NCBI GenBank assembly: GCA_032207245.1
Contig: CM063502.1
Span: 135,227,573-135,291,572 of the forward strand
Length of the DNA: 64,000 bases
Reading direction: 5' to 3'
Source: Pardosa pseudoannulata
Taxonomy: Eukaryota > Arthropoda > Arachnida > Araneae > Lycosidae
The notes under the pieces are model-generated. The model was not told the DNA's origin. It worked only from the letters and a program-made list of their open reading frames with translations, and did no database searches. The position numbers were made by a program, and so were the translations under genes. Position 1 is the stretch's first letter, and every line of letters begins with the position of its first letter. This document shows positions 31,790-44,231 of this stretch, piece after piece.

Positions 31790-34700
31790 AAAAAGTATAT
31801 AGTTTTTCTGCGCACGCAAAAGCCATTGAGTATGTTGGGGGATTTATGACTCATCACTAATTTTCAGTTGGCATCGAAATGTTAAAAGGATTAGTTAAGT
31901 TGGAGTGGTAGAAATCAATAGAAATTTTATGAATCACAAAAACATTACTCTGTATAACCGGTGTTTGCTCGTTAAAAGACAGTTATGCTCCCATAGACTT
32001 AACATTATTCCAGCCAAGTATTTTCGATTTCCTCGTTAAATCAGGGATCTTTATAAGCTAGTTGCACTGTATTTAAATGGAATAATGTTGTTATAGTTTG
32101 TAACATGTCACTTATTTATAAAAGTATATAGTTTTTCTGCGCACTCAGAAGCCATTGAGTATGTTGGGGGATTTGTAACTCATCACTTTTTTTCAGTTGG
32201 CATCGAAATGTTAAAAGAATTTTTCTAAAAGAGGATTAATTAAGCTGAAGTGGTTGAAATCAATAGAAATTTTATGAATCACAAAAACATTACTCTGTAT
32301 AACCGGTGTTTGCTCGTTAAAAGACAGTTATGCTCCCATAGACTTAACATTATTCCAGCCAAGTATTTTCGATTTCCTCGTTAAATCAGGGATCTTTATA
32401 AGCTAGTTGCACTGTATTTAAATGGAATAATGTTGTTATAGTTTGTAACATGTCACTTATTTATAAAAGTATATAGTTTTTCTGCGCACTCAGAAGCCAT
32501 TGAGTATGTTGGGGGATTTGTAACTCATCACTTTTTTTCAGTTGGCATCGAAATGTTAAAAGGATTAGTTAAGTTGGAGTGGTAGAAATCAATAGAAATT
32601 TTATGAATCACAAAAACATTACTCTGTATAACCGGTGTTTGCTCGTTAAAAGACAGTTATGCTCCCATAGACTTAACATTATTCCAGCCAAGTATTTTCG
32701 ATTTCCTCGTTAAATCAGGGATCTTTATAAGCTAGTTGCACTGTATTTAAATGGAATAATGTTGTTATAGTTTGTAACATGTCACTTATTTATAAAAGTA
32801 TATAGTTTTTCTGCGCACTCAGAAGCCATTGAGTATGTTGGGGGATTTGTAACTCATCACTTTTTTTCAGTTGGCATCGAAATGTTAAAAGGATTAGTTA
32901 AGTTGGAGTGGTAGAAATCAATAGAAATTTTATGAATCACAAAAACATTACTCTGTATAACCGGTGTTTGCTCGTTAAAAGACAGTTATGCTCCCATAGA
33001 CTTAACATTATTCCAGCCAAGTATTTTCGATTTCCTCGTTAAATCAGGGATCTTTATAAGCTAGTTGCACTGTATTTAAATGGAATAATGTTGTTATAGT
33101 TTGTAACATGTCACTTATTTATAAAAGTATATAGTTTTTCTGCGCACTCAGAAGCCATTGAGTATGTTGGGGGATTTGTAACTCATCACTTTTTTTCAGT
33201 TGGCATCGAAATGTTAAAAGGATTAGTTAAGTTGGAGTGGTAGAAATCAATAGAAATTTTATGAATCACAAAAACATTACTCTGTATAACCGGTGTTTGC
33301 TCGTTAAAAGACAGTTATGCTCCCATAGACTTAACATTATTCCAGCCAAGTATTTTCGATTTCCTCGTTAAATCAGGGATCTTTATAAGCTAGTTGCACT
33401 GTATTTAAATGGAATAATGTTGTTATAGTTTGTAACATGTCACTTATTTATAAAAGTATATAGTCTTTTCTGCGCACTCAGAAGCCATTGAGTATGTTGG
33501 GGGATTTGTAACTCATCACTTTTTTTCAGTTGGCATCGAAATGTTAAAAGGATTAGTTAAGTTGGAGTGGTAGAAATCAATAGAAATTTTATGAATCACA
33601 AAAACATTACTCTGTATAACCGGTGTTTGCTCGTTAAAAGACAGTTATGCTCCCATAGACTTAACATTATTCCAACCAAGTATTTTCGATTTCCTCGTTA
33701 AATCAGGGATCTTTATAAGCTAGTTGCACTGTATTTAAATGGAATAATGTTGTTATAGTTTGTAACATGTCACTTATTTATAAAAGTATATAGTTTTTCT
33801 GCGCACTCAGAAGCCATTGAGTATGTTGGGGGATTTGTAACTCATCACTTTTTTTCAGTTGGCATCGAAATGTTAAAAGGATTAGTTAAGTTGGAGTGGT
33901 AGAAATCAATAGAAATTTTATGAATCACAAAAACATTACTCTGTATAACCGGTGTTTGCTCGTTAAAAGACAGTTATGCTCCCATAGACTTAACATTATT
34001 CCAGCCAAGTATTTTCGATTTCCTCGTTAAATCAGGGATCTTTATAAGCTAGTTGCACTGTATTTAAATGGAATAATGTTGTTATAGTTTGTAACATGTC
34101 ACTTATTTATAAAAGTATATAGTTTTTCTGCGCACTCAGAAGCCATTGAGTATGTTGGGGGATTTGTAACTCATCACTTTTTTTCAGTTGGCATCGAAAT
34201 GTTAAAAGGATTAGTTAAGTTGGAGTGGTAGAAATCAATAGAAATTTTATGAATCACAAAAACATTACTCTGTATAACCGGTGTTTGCTCGTTAAAAGAC
34301 AGTTATGCTCCCATAGACTTAACATTATTCCAGCCAAGTATTTTCGATTTCCTCGTTAAATCAGGGATCTTTATAAGCTAGTTGCACTGTATTTAAATGG
34401 AATAATGTTGTTATAGTTTGTAACATGTCACTTATTTATAAAAGTATATAGTTTTTCTGCGCACTCAGAAGCCATTGAGTATGTTGGGGGATTTGTAACT
34501 CATCACTTTTTTTCAGTTGGCATCGAAATGTTAAAAGGATTAGTTAAGTTGGAGTGGTAGAAATCAATAGAAATTTTATGAATCACAAAAACATTACTCT
34601 GTATAACCGGTGTTTGCTCGTTAAAAGACAGTTATGCTCCCATAGACTTAACATTATTCCAGCCAAGTATTTTCGATTTCCTCGTTAAATCAGGGATCTT

Positions 34701-36455
34701 TATAAGCTAGTTGCACTGTATTTAAATGGAATAATGTTGTTATAGTTTGTAACATGTCACTTATTTATAAAAGTATATAGTTTTTCTGCGCACTCAGAAG
34801 CCATTGAGTATGTTGGGGGATTTGTAACTCATCACTTTTTTTCAGTTGGCATCGAAATGTTAAAAGAATTTTTCTAAAAGAGGATTAGTTAAGTTGGAGT
34901 GGTAGAAATCAATAGAAATTTTATGAATCACAAAAACATTACTCTGTATAACCGGTGTTTGCTCGTTAAAAGACAGTTATGCTCCCATAGACTTAACATT
35001 ATTCCAGCCAAGTATTTTCGATTTCCTCGTTAAATCAGGGATCTTTATAAGCTAGTTGCACTGTATTTAAATGGAATAATGTTGTTATAGTTTGTAACAT
35101 GTCACTTATTTATAAAAGTATATAGTTTTTCTGCGCACTCAGAAGCCATTGAGTATGTTGGGGGATTTGTAACTCATCACTTTTTTTCAGTTGGCATCGA
35201 AATGTTAAAAGAATTTTTCTAAAAGAGGATTAATTAAGCTGAAGTGGTTGAAATCAATAGAAATTTTATGAATCACAAAAACATTACTCTGTATAACCGG
35301 TGTTTGCTCGTTAAAAGACAGTTATGCTCCCATAGACTTAACATTATTCCAGCCAAGTATTTTCGATTTCCTCGTTAAATCAGGGATCTTTATAAGCTAG
35401 TTGCACTGTATTTAAATGGAATAATGTTGTTATAGTTTGTAACATGTCACTTATTTATAAAAGTATATAGTTTTTCTGCGCACTCAGAAGCCATCGAGTA
35501 TGTTGATTTGTAACTCATCACTTTTTTTCAGTTGGCATCGAAATGTTAAAAGAATTTTTCTAAAAGAGGATTAATTAAGCTGAAGTGGTTGAAATCAATA
35601 GAAATTTTATGAATCACAAAAACATTACTCTGTATAACCGGTGTTTGCTCGTTAAAAGACAGTTATGCTCCCATAGACTTAACATTATTCCAGCCAAGTA
35701 TTTCCAATTACCTCGTTAAATCAGGGATCTTTTAAGCTAGTTGCACTGTATTTAAATAATAATGTTGTTATAGTTTGTAACATGTCACTTATTTATAAAT
35801 TTAGTTTTTCTGCGCACTCAGAAGCCATTGAGTATGTTGGAGGATTTGTAACTCATCACTTTTTTTCAGTTGGCATCGAAATGTTAAAAGAATTTTTCTA
35901 AAAGAGGATTAATTAAGCTGAAGTGGTTGAAATCAATAGAAATTTTATATCACAAAAAACATTACTCTGTATAATGTTTGCTCGTTAAAAGACAGTTATT
36001 ATAGACTTAACATTATTCCAGCCAAGTATTTTCGATTTCCTCGTTAAATCAGGATCTTTATAAGCTAGTTGCACTGTATTAATAATAATGTTGTTATATT
36101 TGTAACATGTCACTTATTTATGTATGTTTTTCTCTGCGCATCAGAACATTGAGTATTTGATTTGTAATCATCTTTTTCAGTTTCATCGAAATGTTAAAAA
36201 AATTTTCTCAAATTATTATGAAGTGGTTGAAATCAATAGAAATTTTATGAATCACAAAAACATTACTCGCTGTAACCGGGGTTTGCTCGTTAAAAGACAG
36301 TTATGCTCCCATAGACTTAACATTATTCCAACCAAGTATTTCCAATTACCTCGTTAAATCTGAATTCTGGTCGAATCAGGAATCTTTATAAGCGAGTTGC
36401 ACTGTATTTAAATAAAAATAATGTTGTTATAGTTTGTATCATGTCAGCTATTTGT
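31790..36455 (+). repeat. Satellite array, 14 monomers of 329/345 bp
   Basis: The marker TCTGCGCAC recurs at 31807, 32136, 32481, 32810, 33139, 33469, 33798, 34127, 34456, 34785, 35130, 35475, 35809 and 36133. Type A (329 bp) has GGATTAGTTAAGTTGGAGTG. Type B (345 bp) has a 16-bp addition (AATTTTTCTAAAAGAG) and GATTAATTAAGCTGAAGTGG. Order: A, B, seven A, one hybrid (34785: B insertion with A downstream), four B with growing decay. Central A monomers are almost identical, edge monomers diverged, as expected for unequal exchange. Each monomer has a 36-codon frame starting MNHKN, probably incidental. Confidence 0.97.
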
Positions 36456-38130
36456 ACTTGTGTAAGTTTTGTTATTTCTAGCTTTTACAAGTGCATTGAA
36501 TATTTTTTTACAAGAGTTTTTACTTAAAAAATAAAGTCTAAAGGTTTTCAATGGAGTTCATCAAAGTAAATTTGCGTCAGAAACGGGGAAAACAACGTAT
36601 AATCGAAACTTTGCGTCTACTGCTAAGTATAAATGAAAGATTTTATCATTACAATACGAATGCGTTGGGATTATGAGGAAACGTCGTATAAACATAAGGA
36701 ACTTATAATTGAGTAATATATATATAATGCTTTACTGTATTTACATCGAATATTTTTGTAGTTTCTATCATGCCTGTGATTTGGGCTTGTAAATGTTTTA
36801 TCATTTCTCCTTTTACTCTTAAATAGTTTTCATAATTTAATTTATATTTTTATAATTTTATAGTTTGTATTTTTCGATTTTTCTATAAAACTTACATGAT
36901 CAGCTTTTTAAATTGGTAGTCTTGGATTTCTTTTACAGATAACATTATTAATTGCTTCTCCGTAGAAAGTAAAGGGGGAGAGTTATCTCTTTTTCTTCCT
37001 TGACTTTATAGCATAGGTATTAGACTACCGCACAGTCTATTGCCAGACAGCCCTGTCTCTAGTCTTCTTTTTCCAGTTGGTTATCCTCAGGATTTTTAGG
37101 TCACTCGAAACATAGTTCAACCATCTATTTTTATGTCTTCTAAGTCTGTGACACATTGGCTTCCAGTATTACCACTCGACTATCAGCTTGTTTCTAAATG
37201 TGGACAAAGCCAAAATAGCCGTTGTGCCTTAATAAATTTAACTATATAATTTACGATTGCTTATATTTCCTTATTAGTTATTATTCTCCATACGTTACTA
37301 TCTGATCTTTATACCTTTCTTAGTGTTCTACGTTCAAATATATTGTTAATCATTAAAATCTGTGTTAATGTCAAAGTATTGCAACCATATGTCACCACAG
37401 ACAGAATAATTATTTTGTATATTTTTAATTTGATTAGTTTACTAATTAGCTTATTTTTTAACAGATGTCGAAACGAAAAATAGTATCTATTCCCTCTTAA
37501 AATTCTGCAGTTAAGTTCTTCCGAAGTCGTGTTAGATGTGTCGAGGATTGATCCTAAATATGCAAAGCTATTGACAGTTTCATAACTGAAATCATCCACA
37601 ACCAGAGAATCTCTGTACTCGCCAGCGACTCTAGATTTCCCCACATATTTCGTTATATTTTCATTAATTTAAAGACAACGTCATTTGTTGACTGATTAAT
37701 TTTCTTCTCGTTCTAATAAGTGCCGACCAATTTCCACTCAAATTCCCAATGTCATCCACAAATACACAAATTTGAGTAGTTTTGCTGGAAATTGGGCCTC
37801 TAAGACCCAATTTTCGGACAACATACTCGAGAATAACCGTTATTTTTACTAATTCATATATTGATACGTTTATCTCTCATAATTACAAATCTTTTAATAG
37901 CAGTCGTTATATCGTACTTGACTGGATATTTATATTCTATATATTTAATTAGAATACCATTATTATAATTTGTACAATGGCAGTTATTTGTGTTTGCACA
38001 AGTTTTATCATTTCTCGTCTTACTAATAGCTTTCATATTTAATCAATTTATATTTTTCCTAATTTTATGGTTATATTTCCACTCTATTTCCCTAAGAAAT
38101 TTCATACGATCAGTTTGTTTAATTAAATTC
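36456..38130 (+). repeat. Diverged duplications right of the satellite
   Basis: 36420-36500, 36745-36925 and 37955-38120 share (A)T.TTGTA.TTT.TA.CATG.C.G..ATTTG followed by AAGTTTT.TCATTTCT..CTTTTACT...TAG.TTTCATA.TTTAATTTATATTTTT. ACATGATCAG (36895) and CATACGATCAG (38103) mark the ends. The end of the satellite monomer (GTTATAGTTTGTAACATGTC then ACTTATTT) is the same motif, so the array seems to have grown out of this unit. Confidence 0.6.
37040..37648 (-). pseudogene. Non-LTR retrotransposon fossil
   Basis: Minus strand, frames shifting: VNSFAYLGSILDTSNTTSEE, then KLIKLKIYKIIILSVVTYGC and NNIFERRTLRKV (37644-37309); FIKAQRLFWLCPH near 37215; RLRRHKNRWLNYVSSDLKIL then RITNWKKKTRDRAVWQ near 37155-37045. 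This is the FxYLGS...IYKTLIRPVLTYG...FERKILRKI...RLRWAGH...RPRLRW series of the LINE also seen at 24735-25305. Several stops and frameshifts. Relative to the paralogous block near 31003, about 37000-37828 is extra sequence. Confidence 0.75.
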
Positions 38131-38139
38131 ACAGACATT

Positions 38140-38470
38140 TTTCGGTAAGATGGTTCGTTCCGAAGCAAGACGATTCAGATGTTCTCTAACGAGATATAAT
38201 TAAAGTGGCGGAAATATTAAAAGGGTCAGGATTACGTCCCTTTTTTTTTCAAACACTTATAAATTCGTTATTTCCCTATCCATCCAAGTGACACTAACCA
38301 AATCAAGTTAATGCTTCCTTTCTTTTATTATATCATCGGAATTAACGGAGTGCAGCAGCAATAAAATCCTTTCCATTTATTGAAATTATCTATTTAACAG
38401 CACTGAAAGGATGATTTCATGTGAGAAAAATAATCAATGAGAGCAAACATTCAATTCATTGCTTAAAATG
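38140..38470. other. Apparently single-copy, moderately GC-rich segment
   Basis: No coding frame. Contains TAATTAAAGTGG, CCATTTATTG and GCAGCAGCAATAAAATCC, the latter echoing 15283. Could be a conserved regulatory element; sequence alone cannot show this. Confidence 0.25.
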
Positions 38471-38951
38471 GGTTCTAACTTTGGCTTCCGAAATTATTAA
38501 AAAAAAAAAAGTAGTACTTTCTGAAAGAAATCTCTTTTTATATTTAAAGGATGATTCAAGCTAAACCGTATAAAGTCCAAGTGAGACACGATCAGTATTG
38601 TTCTCTTTTCTTATTAATTTGGAGTTTTTTTTATGTACTTGAGAGTACCAAACATCTGCAAATAGCATAAATCCTCTTCCATCATAGACTAAAACTAATG
38701 ATACGAATCTGACATTTCTGGATATGTTGTTAAATTCTTTCCTACTTTATTAGTTTAATATCATTCGCATTCAAAGGCTTTCTGATTTTACTTCTCCTAG
38801 GAGTTTGGAATAATATTATTAGTATTCACTAACATGCATATAAAAGCTTTGAACAGGAACTACTGAAGCACTTTTGCTGCTCCGAATGTAATAAAATTTC
38901 AGTAAAACCTAAAAAAATGCAAAATAATATTTCAGGTTTCTAAGTTTGATA

Positions 38952-39013
38952 ATGGTCTCATTAGTCCTCGTGTGAAAAATAGTAGATCGTTGTACTCCAA
39001 ACCAAACCAAACC
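38952..39013 (+). mobile_element. SINE family A, 5'-truncated, with target duplication
   Basis: Begins at ATGGTCTCATTAGTCCTCGT, then GTAGATCGTTGTACTCC and the (CCAAA)n tail. Flanked by AAGTTTGATA at 38942-38951 and 39014-39023. Confidence 0.85.
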
Positions 39014-39149
39014 AAGTTTGATAACTCGCAAAGTGCCGCCAACCAAAACGGACGGAAGGCATTCATGATTCAACGCTATAGAATTCCCTCAATCATTTCA
39101 GGAAAAAGGATTGCTTTTCTTTTGATTCCTTACCCCTCTCTCACAGGTT

Positions 39150-39300
39150 AACCTCCGAGAAAGAGGACATCGATGTTCACAGATTTATCCTTCTCGATGT
39201 TTGGGCGTACGGGAGGATGTTTAATGCACCCAACAGGTTAAAACACAGCACCCGGTATTCTAAACCAGTACGCTGATCACTAGGTCATCACGTCTTAGAC
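39150..39300 (-). mobile_element. SINE family B, inverse orientation
   Basis: The minus strand begins GTGATGACCTAGTGATCAGC then GTACTGG, matching the family B head at 5108 (CTAGTGATTAGCGTACTGG); AGAATACCGGGTGCTG follows. The 3' part is decayed. Confidence 0.5.
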
Positions 39301-39539
39301 TCCAAAAATTATAAAGAATTATATTTTGTAAAATATTTTTACGTAACCTTTTTTTTATTGTGAAAAAAATTGTTTTGCGCATTTGATTCAAAGTGTAAGC
39401 GGCAAAATTTGCTTCCCTGGATAGGGGTCCGGTTTTTCAGGCCTTAGGACTGTTCTTGCTCTTAGTAAAAGAAAAAAAAAACTCATTTTTTATAGTTTTT
39501 GAAAACTGTTAGTGCATTTCAAATATTTATCATAATTTC
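39301..39539. other. AT-rich stretch
   Basis: No gene or element recognised. Confidence 0.4.
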
Positions 39540-40350
39540 CTTCACGTACGGTTACTGTGTTTTCAATACAGAAATACAAATTAAAGCCTATGAAATTTTG
39601 CGATAGTATGGAGATAAAAAAATGAGAACTAACTTTATAATTTATTTTGACAGTAAAAAAAATTGCTTGGTTCCCCATATGTATGTATGTGCAAACACAT
39701 ACAGTAAATTTCCTTCCATCAAAGGAATAGAACTAGCTTATAGTTCTTGCACAGAAAAAAAGGTCTGTGAAACAGAAGTCATCGCAGTGTGAATTTCTCC
39801 ACTAAACAAACTCTTCAAGAAGCCATTGTTATAACAATTTCTTTTATTTCTCGATCTAGAAACAATTAACCCCTTTTTCTAATAAATCTGAAAGCTATTA
39901 CTGCTGAAACGAGAGATTTTTCTACTGTACAAGGGTTGTTGTTATTATATTTTTTTATGCAGAGATACTAATTAAAGCCTAGGAGTATGGTCAAAAAACG
40001 AGCACTTACTGTATAATATTGTCGTAACTTTGTTTGTTCTTCCTCACTCTATATGTATATATATGAGTACATACTCGCATATTTTAGGAGAAAATTTTCT
40101 TCCATCAAAGGTATAAAACTAGCTTAAAGTTCTTGCATTTAAAAAAAAAAAATCTGTGAAACTGAAGGTATCACAGTGCGAATTTCTCCATTAAACACAC
40201 TCTTCAGGACTAGTCCAGGGCTTTGATGGTATATAGCCATTGTTTCAACAATTTCTTTTACCCCTTGGAGCGAGAACCAATTATTCCCTTTTCCTAATAG
40301 ATCGTAAAGCTATCCATTACTGCTGAAACGAGAGGTTTTTCTACCGTACA
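39540..40350 (+). repeat. Tandem duplication of a roughly 390-bp block
   Basis: 39555-39938 and 39955-40350 share CAGA.ATAC.AATTAAAGCCTA, TTCCATCAAAGG.ATA.AACTAGCTTA.AGTTCTTGCA, CA.AGTG.GAATTTCTCCA.TAAACA.ACTCTTCA, CAATTTCTTTTA and TATTACTGCTGAAACGAGAG. The second copy carries a 25-bp addition (GACTAGTCCAGGGCTTTGAT, then GGTAT). Confidence 0.8.
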
Positions 40351-40354
40351 AAGG

Positions 40355-40690
40355 CAGACCATGAAACGGCCGGGGTGCTCCATAATAGTTTCACGCGAGT
40401 TTGGGTAGCTTGCGGCCCACACACCTTGCAAAGTTACACTGATTCTTTACCTATCAAACTGGAGGCTTGTAGCGCGGCGGGAGACGATATCGGTGATTGG
40501 TGGAGACCCGTGTGTTTAATTCTTTTCTGCATTTCTTACCGTTAAGAAGAGGATTATGGCCGCCCACAATAAAAGATCCAGATTTACGTAGCTAACGTTT
40601 TGGCGGACGATCACCTTTGCTATTTCACCGACACAGCAAGAGCGAGTTGGGTGGCACAGCTTCAAACGCAATTTTAGAAGCCTTTAAGGA
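40355..40690. other. GC-rich island, possible conserved non-coding element or exon
   Basis: Sharp rise in GC over surroundings (ACGGCCGGGGTGCTCC, TTGCGGCCCACACACC, GCGCGGCGGGAGACGAT, GGCGGACGATCACC). No frame longer than a few dozen codons and no repeat copy elsewhere in the window. Confidence 0.3.
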
Positions 40691-42369
40691 TAAACAGTTA
40701 CTTTGATGTTATTTTCCCCAAATCACTTTCTGTTTATCTAAGGACTTCTTGAAGACAGTTCTAGTATCATTGTATACGGATCACCGAATCCTTTTTTACA
40801 CGTTTGGAGACTTTTAAGAGCCCGGCTCTTCTCAGCGCTTTTAAGTATGAACTCAATAGGTATTAACTCAAGAACGTTAAGCTTTAAGGAGTGACTAAGC
40901 ATTGTAATGAATTTCCCACGCTGTTCAGTATTACCTAAATATATAAATTCAATTAGTATACAAATCACATATTTTCATAAAATGTCAGTTGACTTTAATT
41001 TTCTTAGATATTTACTTTTCTGTAAAAATTCACTGAAATATTTGATACAGTTTGAGGCAGACCAGTGGGTTTTTGTATTGTATGTTCTCCATATGCTTCA
41101 TTAAACTGGGTTTCTATTTTATATATGTGATATTCTCTAAAATTAATTGTAAGAAATGATTTTAAAAATATCGTATAGGTATTTCTTCGAAGAACATTTT
41201 AATCCGAAATATCCAATACAAAAATTTCTCATAGAAGGATAAAAAGATAATATAAAGACAGTTTAAATGCACGTTTAACTAAACTATCTTATAAAAATTC
41301 AGTTTATACCGGCTTAGTATGAAAACGGCTAGATCAGAAACGTGAACTCAGAAGGCCAGTAAAGTTTTACCATTCATAAATAAATTAATTAATTTTACTA
41401 ATTTTGTATAGTATTTTTTTTCTAATGTTATATTACAAACATTTAATTCACAGCTCATGTTCAAAGAATTAGTATAATAATCAAAGAAATAACATCGAGA
41501 GAATTGCAATTCTTGTATTATTAAATAGCACATTATAGACTTACATACTTTGTAGATGATAAGCACGCAAATTATAATAATAGATTATAAAGTATATGTA
41601 AATACTTTTATAATTTAAAGTATTTGAATTAGTTGGAAAACAGTACAGTTTACATTCTTAATATGGATACTTTTCTCTAACAAGCAGTTAGCTCAAAAAC
41701 AATGAAAAAGAACACGATAACAAGTATTTTGTTTTAATTCACATTTTAAACGGTTTGGTATATTATTGAACAACAATGAAAAGGCCTTTTTTATTAAACT
41801 AAACTCATGCATGCCATTCTAAAACTACATTCATTCAGATTTTTTTTGTCTCTTGTATCAACCTCTTCATTATATATGTAATTTTACACAAATTTTTTGT
41901 TATATCGAGAACAACGAATACATTAATTTGGGCCAAGAAATGAATTTATTTTTTTCTGTTTAGGCGGAACCTATTGTGAATACCCAATTAAGGTATTTTG
42001 ATATATTTTGCTTATTTTATTTTAAACAGAATTATTCCAATTTCTTGTTTAAATATAGCTAATGGTAGGTGGTTTTACTGTACTTTTATCCTTGCAATCT
42101 CTTTCATCTTTTGAAGATGATAGCAATTATTTTACAAATTATTTTAGAAACATTGGTTAATATATTAAAGAAAAGTTGCATGTTCAAATATTATTTTTGA
42201 TCTACTCATACTTCGTTGTGTACATTTCATTACCGTGGATCTTTTGATGGATGATAAATAATTAATAGTTTTTCTGTCCCGCCAATATATATGTGTGTTT
42301 ACCTGAGTGTGCGTGTGCAATTTGACAGGATTACATTCGCTAAAAGTCATTTCCAGCCACAACTCAAAA
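40691..42369. other. AT-rich stretch, no gene recognised
   Basis: Small frames present have AT-driven composition and no recognisable similarity. Confidence 0.4.
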
Positions 42370-42670
42370 TATTAGGGTCATTGATTCCCACTTGAAACTG
42401 TCAGGTGTTGTTCTTTTCTTTGGTACCAATGACAACAGTTGGGGAAGAACTGTCTTGCCAGAGCGATAAGATCTGTGAAAGTTGGAGATCTCATATATTT
42501 GCTCGAGGTGTGGGATCTTAGTGAGTTGGACTCAACTAACCCCTCTTTGACCCTCAGACTCCGACTGGGAGAGGAAAAAAATATCAGAAACTGACCTGTC
42601 GATTAACAGTAAAATAACAGAGCAACAGCTCCGCCCACAGAGACTTCAGTGAGGCAAACCTATAGGTATA
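42370..42670. other. GC-richer, apparently single-copy segment
   Basis: GTCATTGATTCCCACTTG, ACAACAGTTGGGGAAGAACT, CTCAGACTCCGACTGGGAGA and AACAGCTCCGCCCACAGAG stand out from AT-rich flanks. It holds a GC-box-like CCGCCC. No open frame of note. Confidence 0.3.
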
Positions 42671-43454
42671 ATAAATTTACATTTGCTGCGCAAGCATTGC
42701 TAGCTTCAAATTTTGGAAATTGAATTATATAGTCAAAATAGGACGATTTTTAATAAAGGTTTTTAAGATTGACAATATAATGGAAGTTGCGCAGTCTTCG
42801 AAACACATTTTAAAAAGTGTTTTACTTAGGAGTCATAAGTCAGTGCCGTTTTCATTTGATATTTCTTGAAATAGTGATGAGTATTTGCAATTTCATCTGA
42901 TTTATATAATTTCACTTTTTACAAGGCATAATCGATTGTTTATATATTATAATTGAACTGAAGTTAAAGCTTTCTTTATTTAGTGTCATTTATACCCTGA
43001 CCAATTTGAAACTGAAAAGTCTACCCTAATTTTAATTGTAATAAATACTAACACAATAGGCATTTCTTTATAATAACCTACTTATATTATTTTCTGTTTG
43101 TATTTATGGGAAATATTGAAGTTTGTAATCGGATAATTCTTCCATGATAACCCTGTATAATACAGTATAAACATGTCTTTCACTTAGTCTTGTTAATCCA
43201 TATTTTAGGCTATCAGAATGATTTTAGAGAGGAATCAAATAATTTAGGAGATATATTATACTTGAATAAACAATCCATCTTAAAGTAAACTACTCCAAAC
43301 ATTATTTGTGAAAACATTTCTTTATAGATTCAAAAATATTTTGATACTGATTTATCAACTTAGTTGGCTTCAAAATTTTAACTTTGATTGTAATTTATTT
43401 ACGGGCATTAAAAGCTTTTATTAAATGTACTTCAAAATGTTTTGCCTTTAATTT
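42671..43454. other. AT-rich stretch
   Basis: No gene or element recognised. Confidence 0.4.
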
Positions 43455-43600
43455 GGTACCGGAGTTTGTGGGTTTGAATCCCACAGAGGCAGGGATGTTT
43501 GTAGCCGTTCGGAATCGGCTTTTAGCTGTAGGTCCCGGTCTCATTAGCCCTCGTGTTGAAAAAAGTAGACCGTAGCACTCCGAAACCAAACCAAACCAAA
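43455..43600 (+). mobile_element. SINE family A, slightly 5'-truncated
   Basis: Starts within the tRNA part (GGTACCGGAGTTTGTGGG), B box GGTTTGAATCCCACAG, then GTTCGGAATCGGCTTTTAGC, GGTCCCGGTCTCATTAGCCC, GTAGACCGTAGCACTCCG and a (CCAAA)3 tail. One of the best preserved copies. Confidence 0.9.
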
Positions 43601-44231
43601 CAACAGGCATTTTCAAACACCTGTCACTAAAGAGCTTATATATAGATGATTCAAAACTATAACGTATTTTTTTCTGATACCATAAAATGTTAGGTTCGGG
43701 AAATGGGTAAACAGAAGTGATTTGCTCTTGTTATAATAAATTTAACTGCATTATATAAAGTAATAAAATTTTCGCATATGTTTTATTTTATTTATCCTAA
43801 ATCTGAAGAGAAGTCTAGCAAAGAAAACATGTTTACATAATGTAGAAAGTATGTGAGAGAATGTGAAGAAATTTGTGCAAGTAGATGAACCAGGATTTCT
43901 CATTAATATTAAAATAAGTTAAATTCATTAAAAGGGTTACAAATACATTTGAATAAAATCTAATATTTTATTGATAGTATTAGAAAATATTTCTAATATT
44001 TTTCAAAACATTGTTTTTTTTTACTATATTTTGTTTTTTAACTAAAACTTTTAATAAATCCGACGAATTAAATTGTCACTGTTCAAGACACACACGGTTA
44101 TTCATTCTAAAATATTGAAGTTAACATTGACGAACTACGAAAACATGCTTTCAATATGAGTGAAAAATAAAAATTGTAGTTTTAGGTTAACAATTCAATT
44201 TAAGTAAACCAAACGATAATCTAATTATAGG
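43601..44231. other. AT-rich stretch
   Basis: No gene or element recognised. Confidence 0.4.

Noticed and set aside
32270..32395. Small frame starting MNHKN in each satellite monomer as a gene
   Set aside because: Only 36 codons, broken in edge monomers in step with the rest of the sequence; no sign of coding constraint.
31790..36455. CRISPR-like array
   Set aside because: Repeats are contiguous 329/345-bp monomers without unique spacers, in a eukaryotic setting; it is a satellite.
43384..43616. Overlapping frames on both strands near 43.5 kb
   Set aside because: They are translations of the SINE at 43455-43600.
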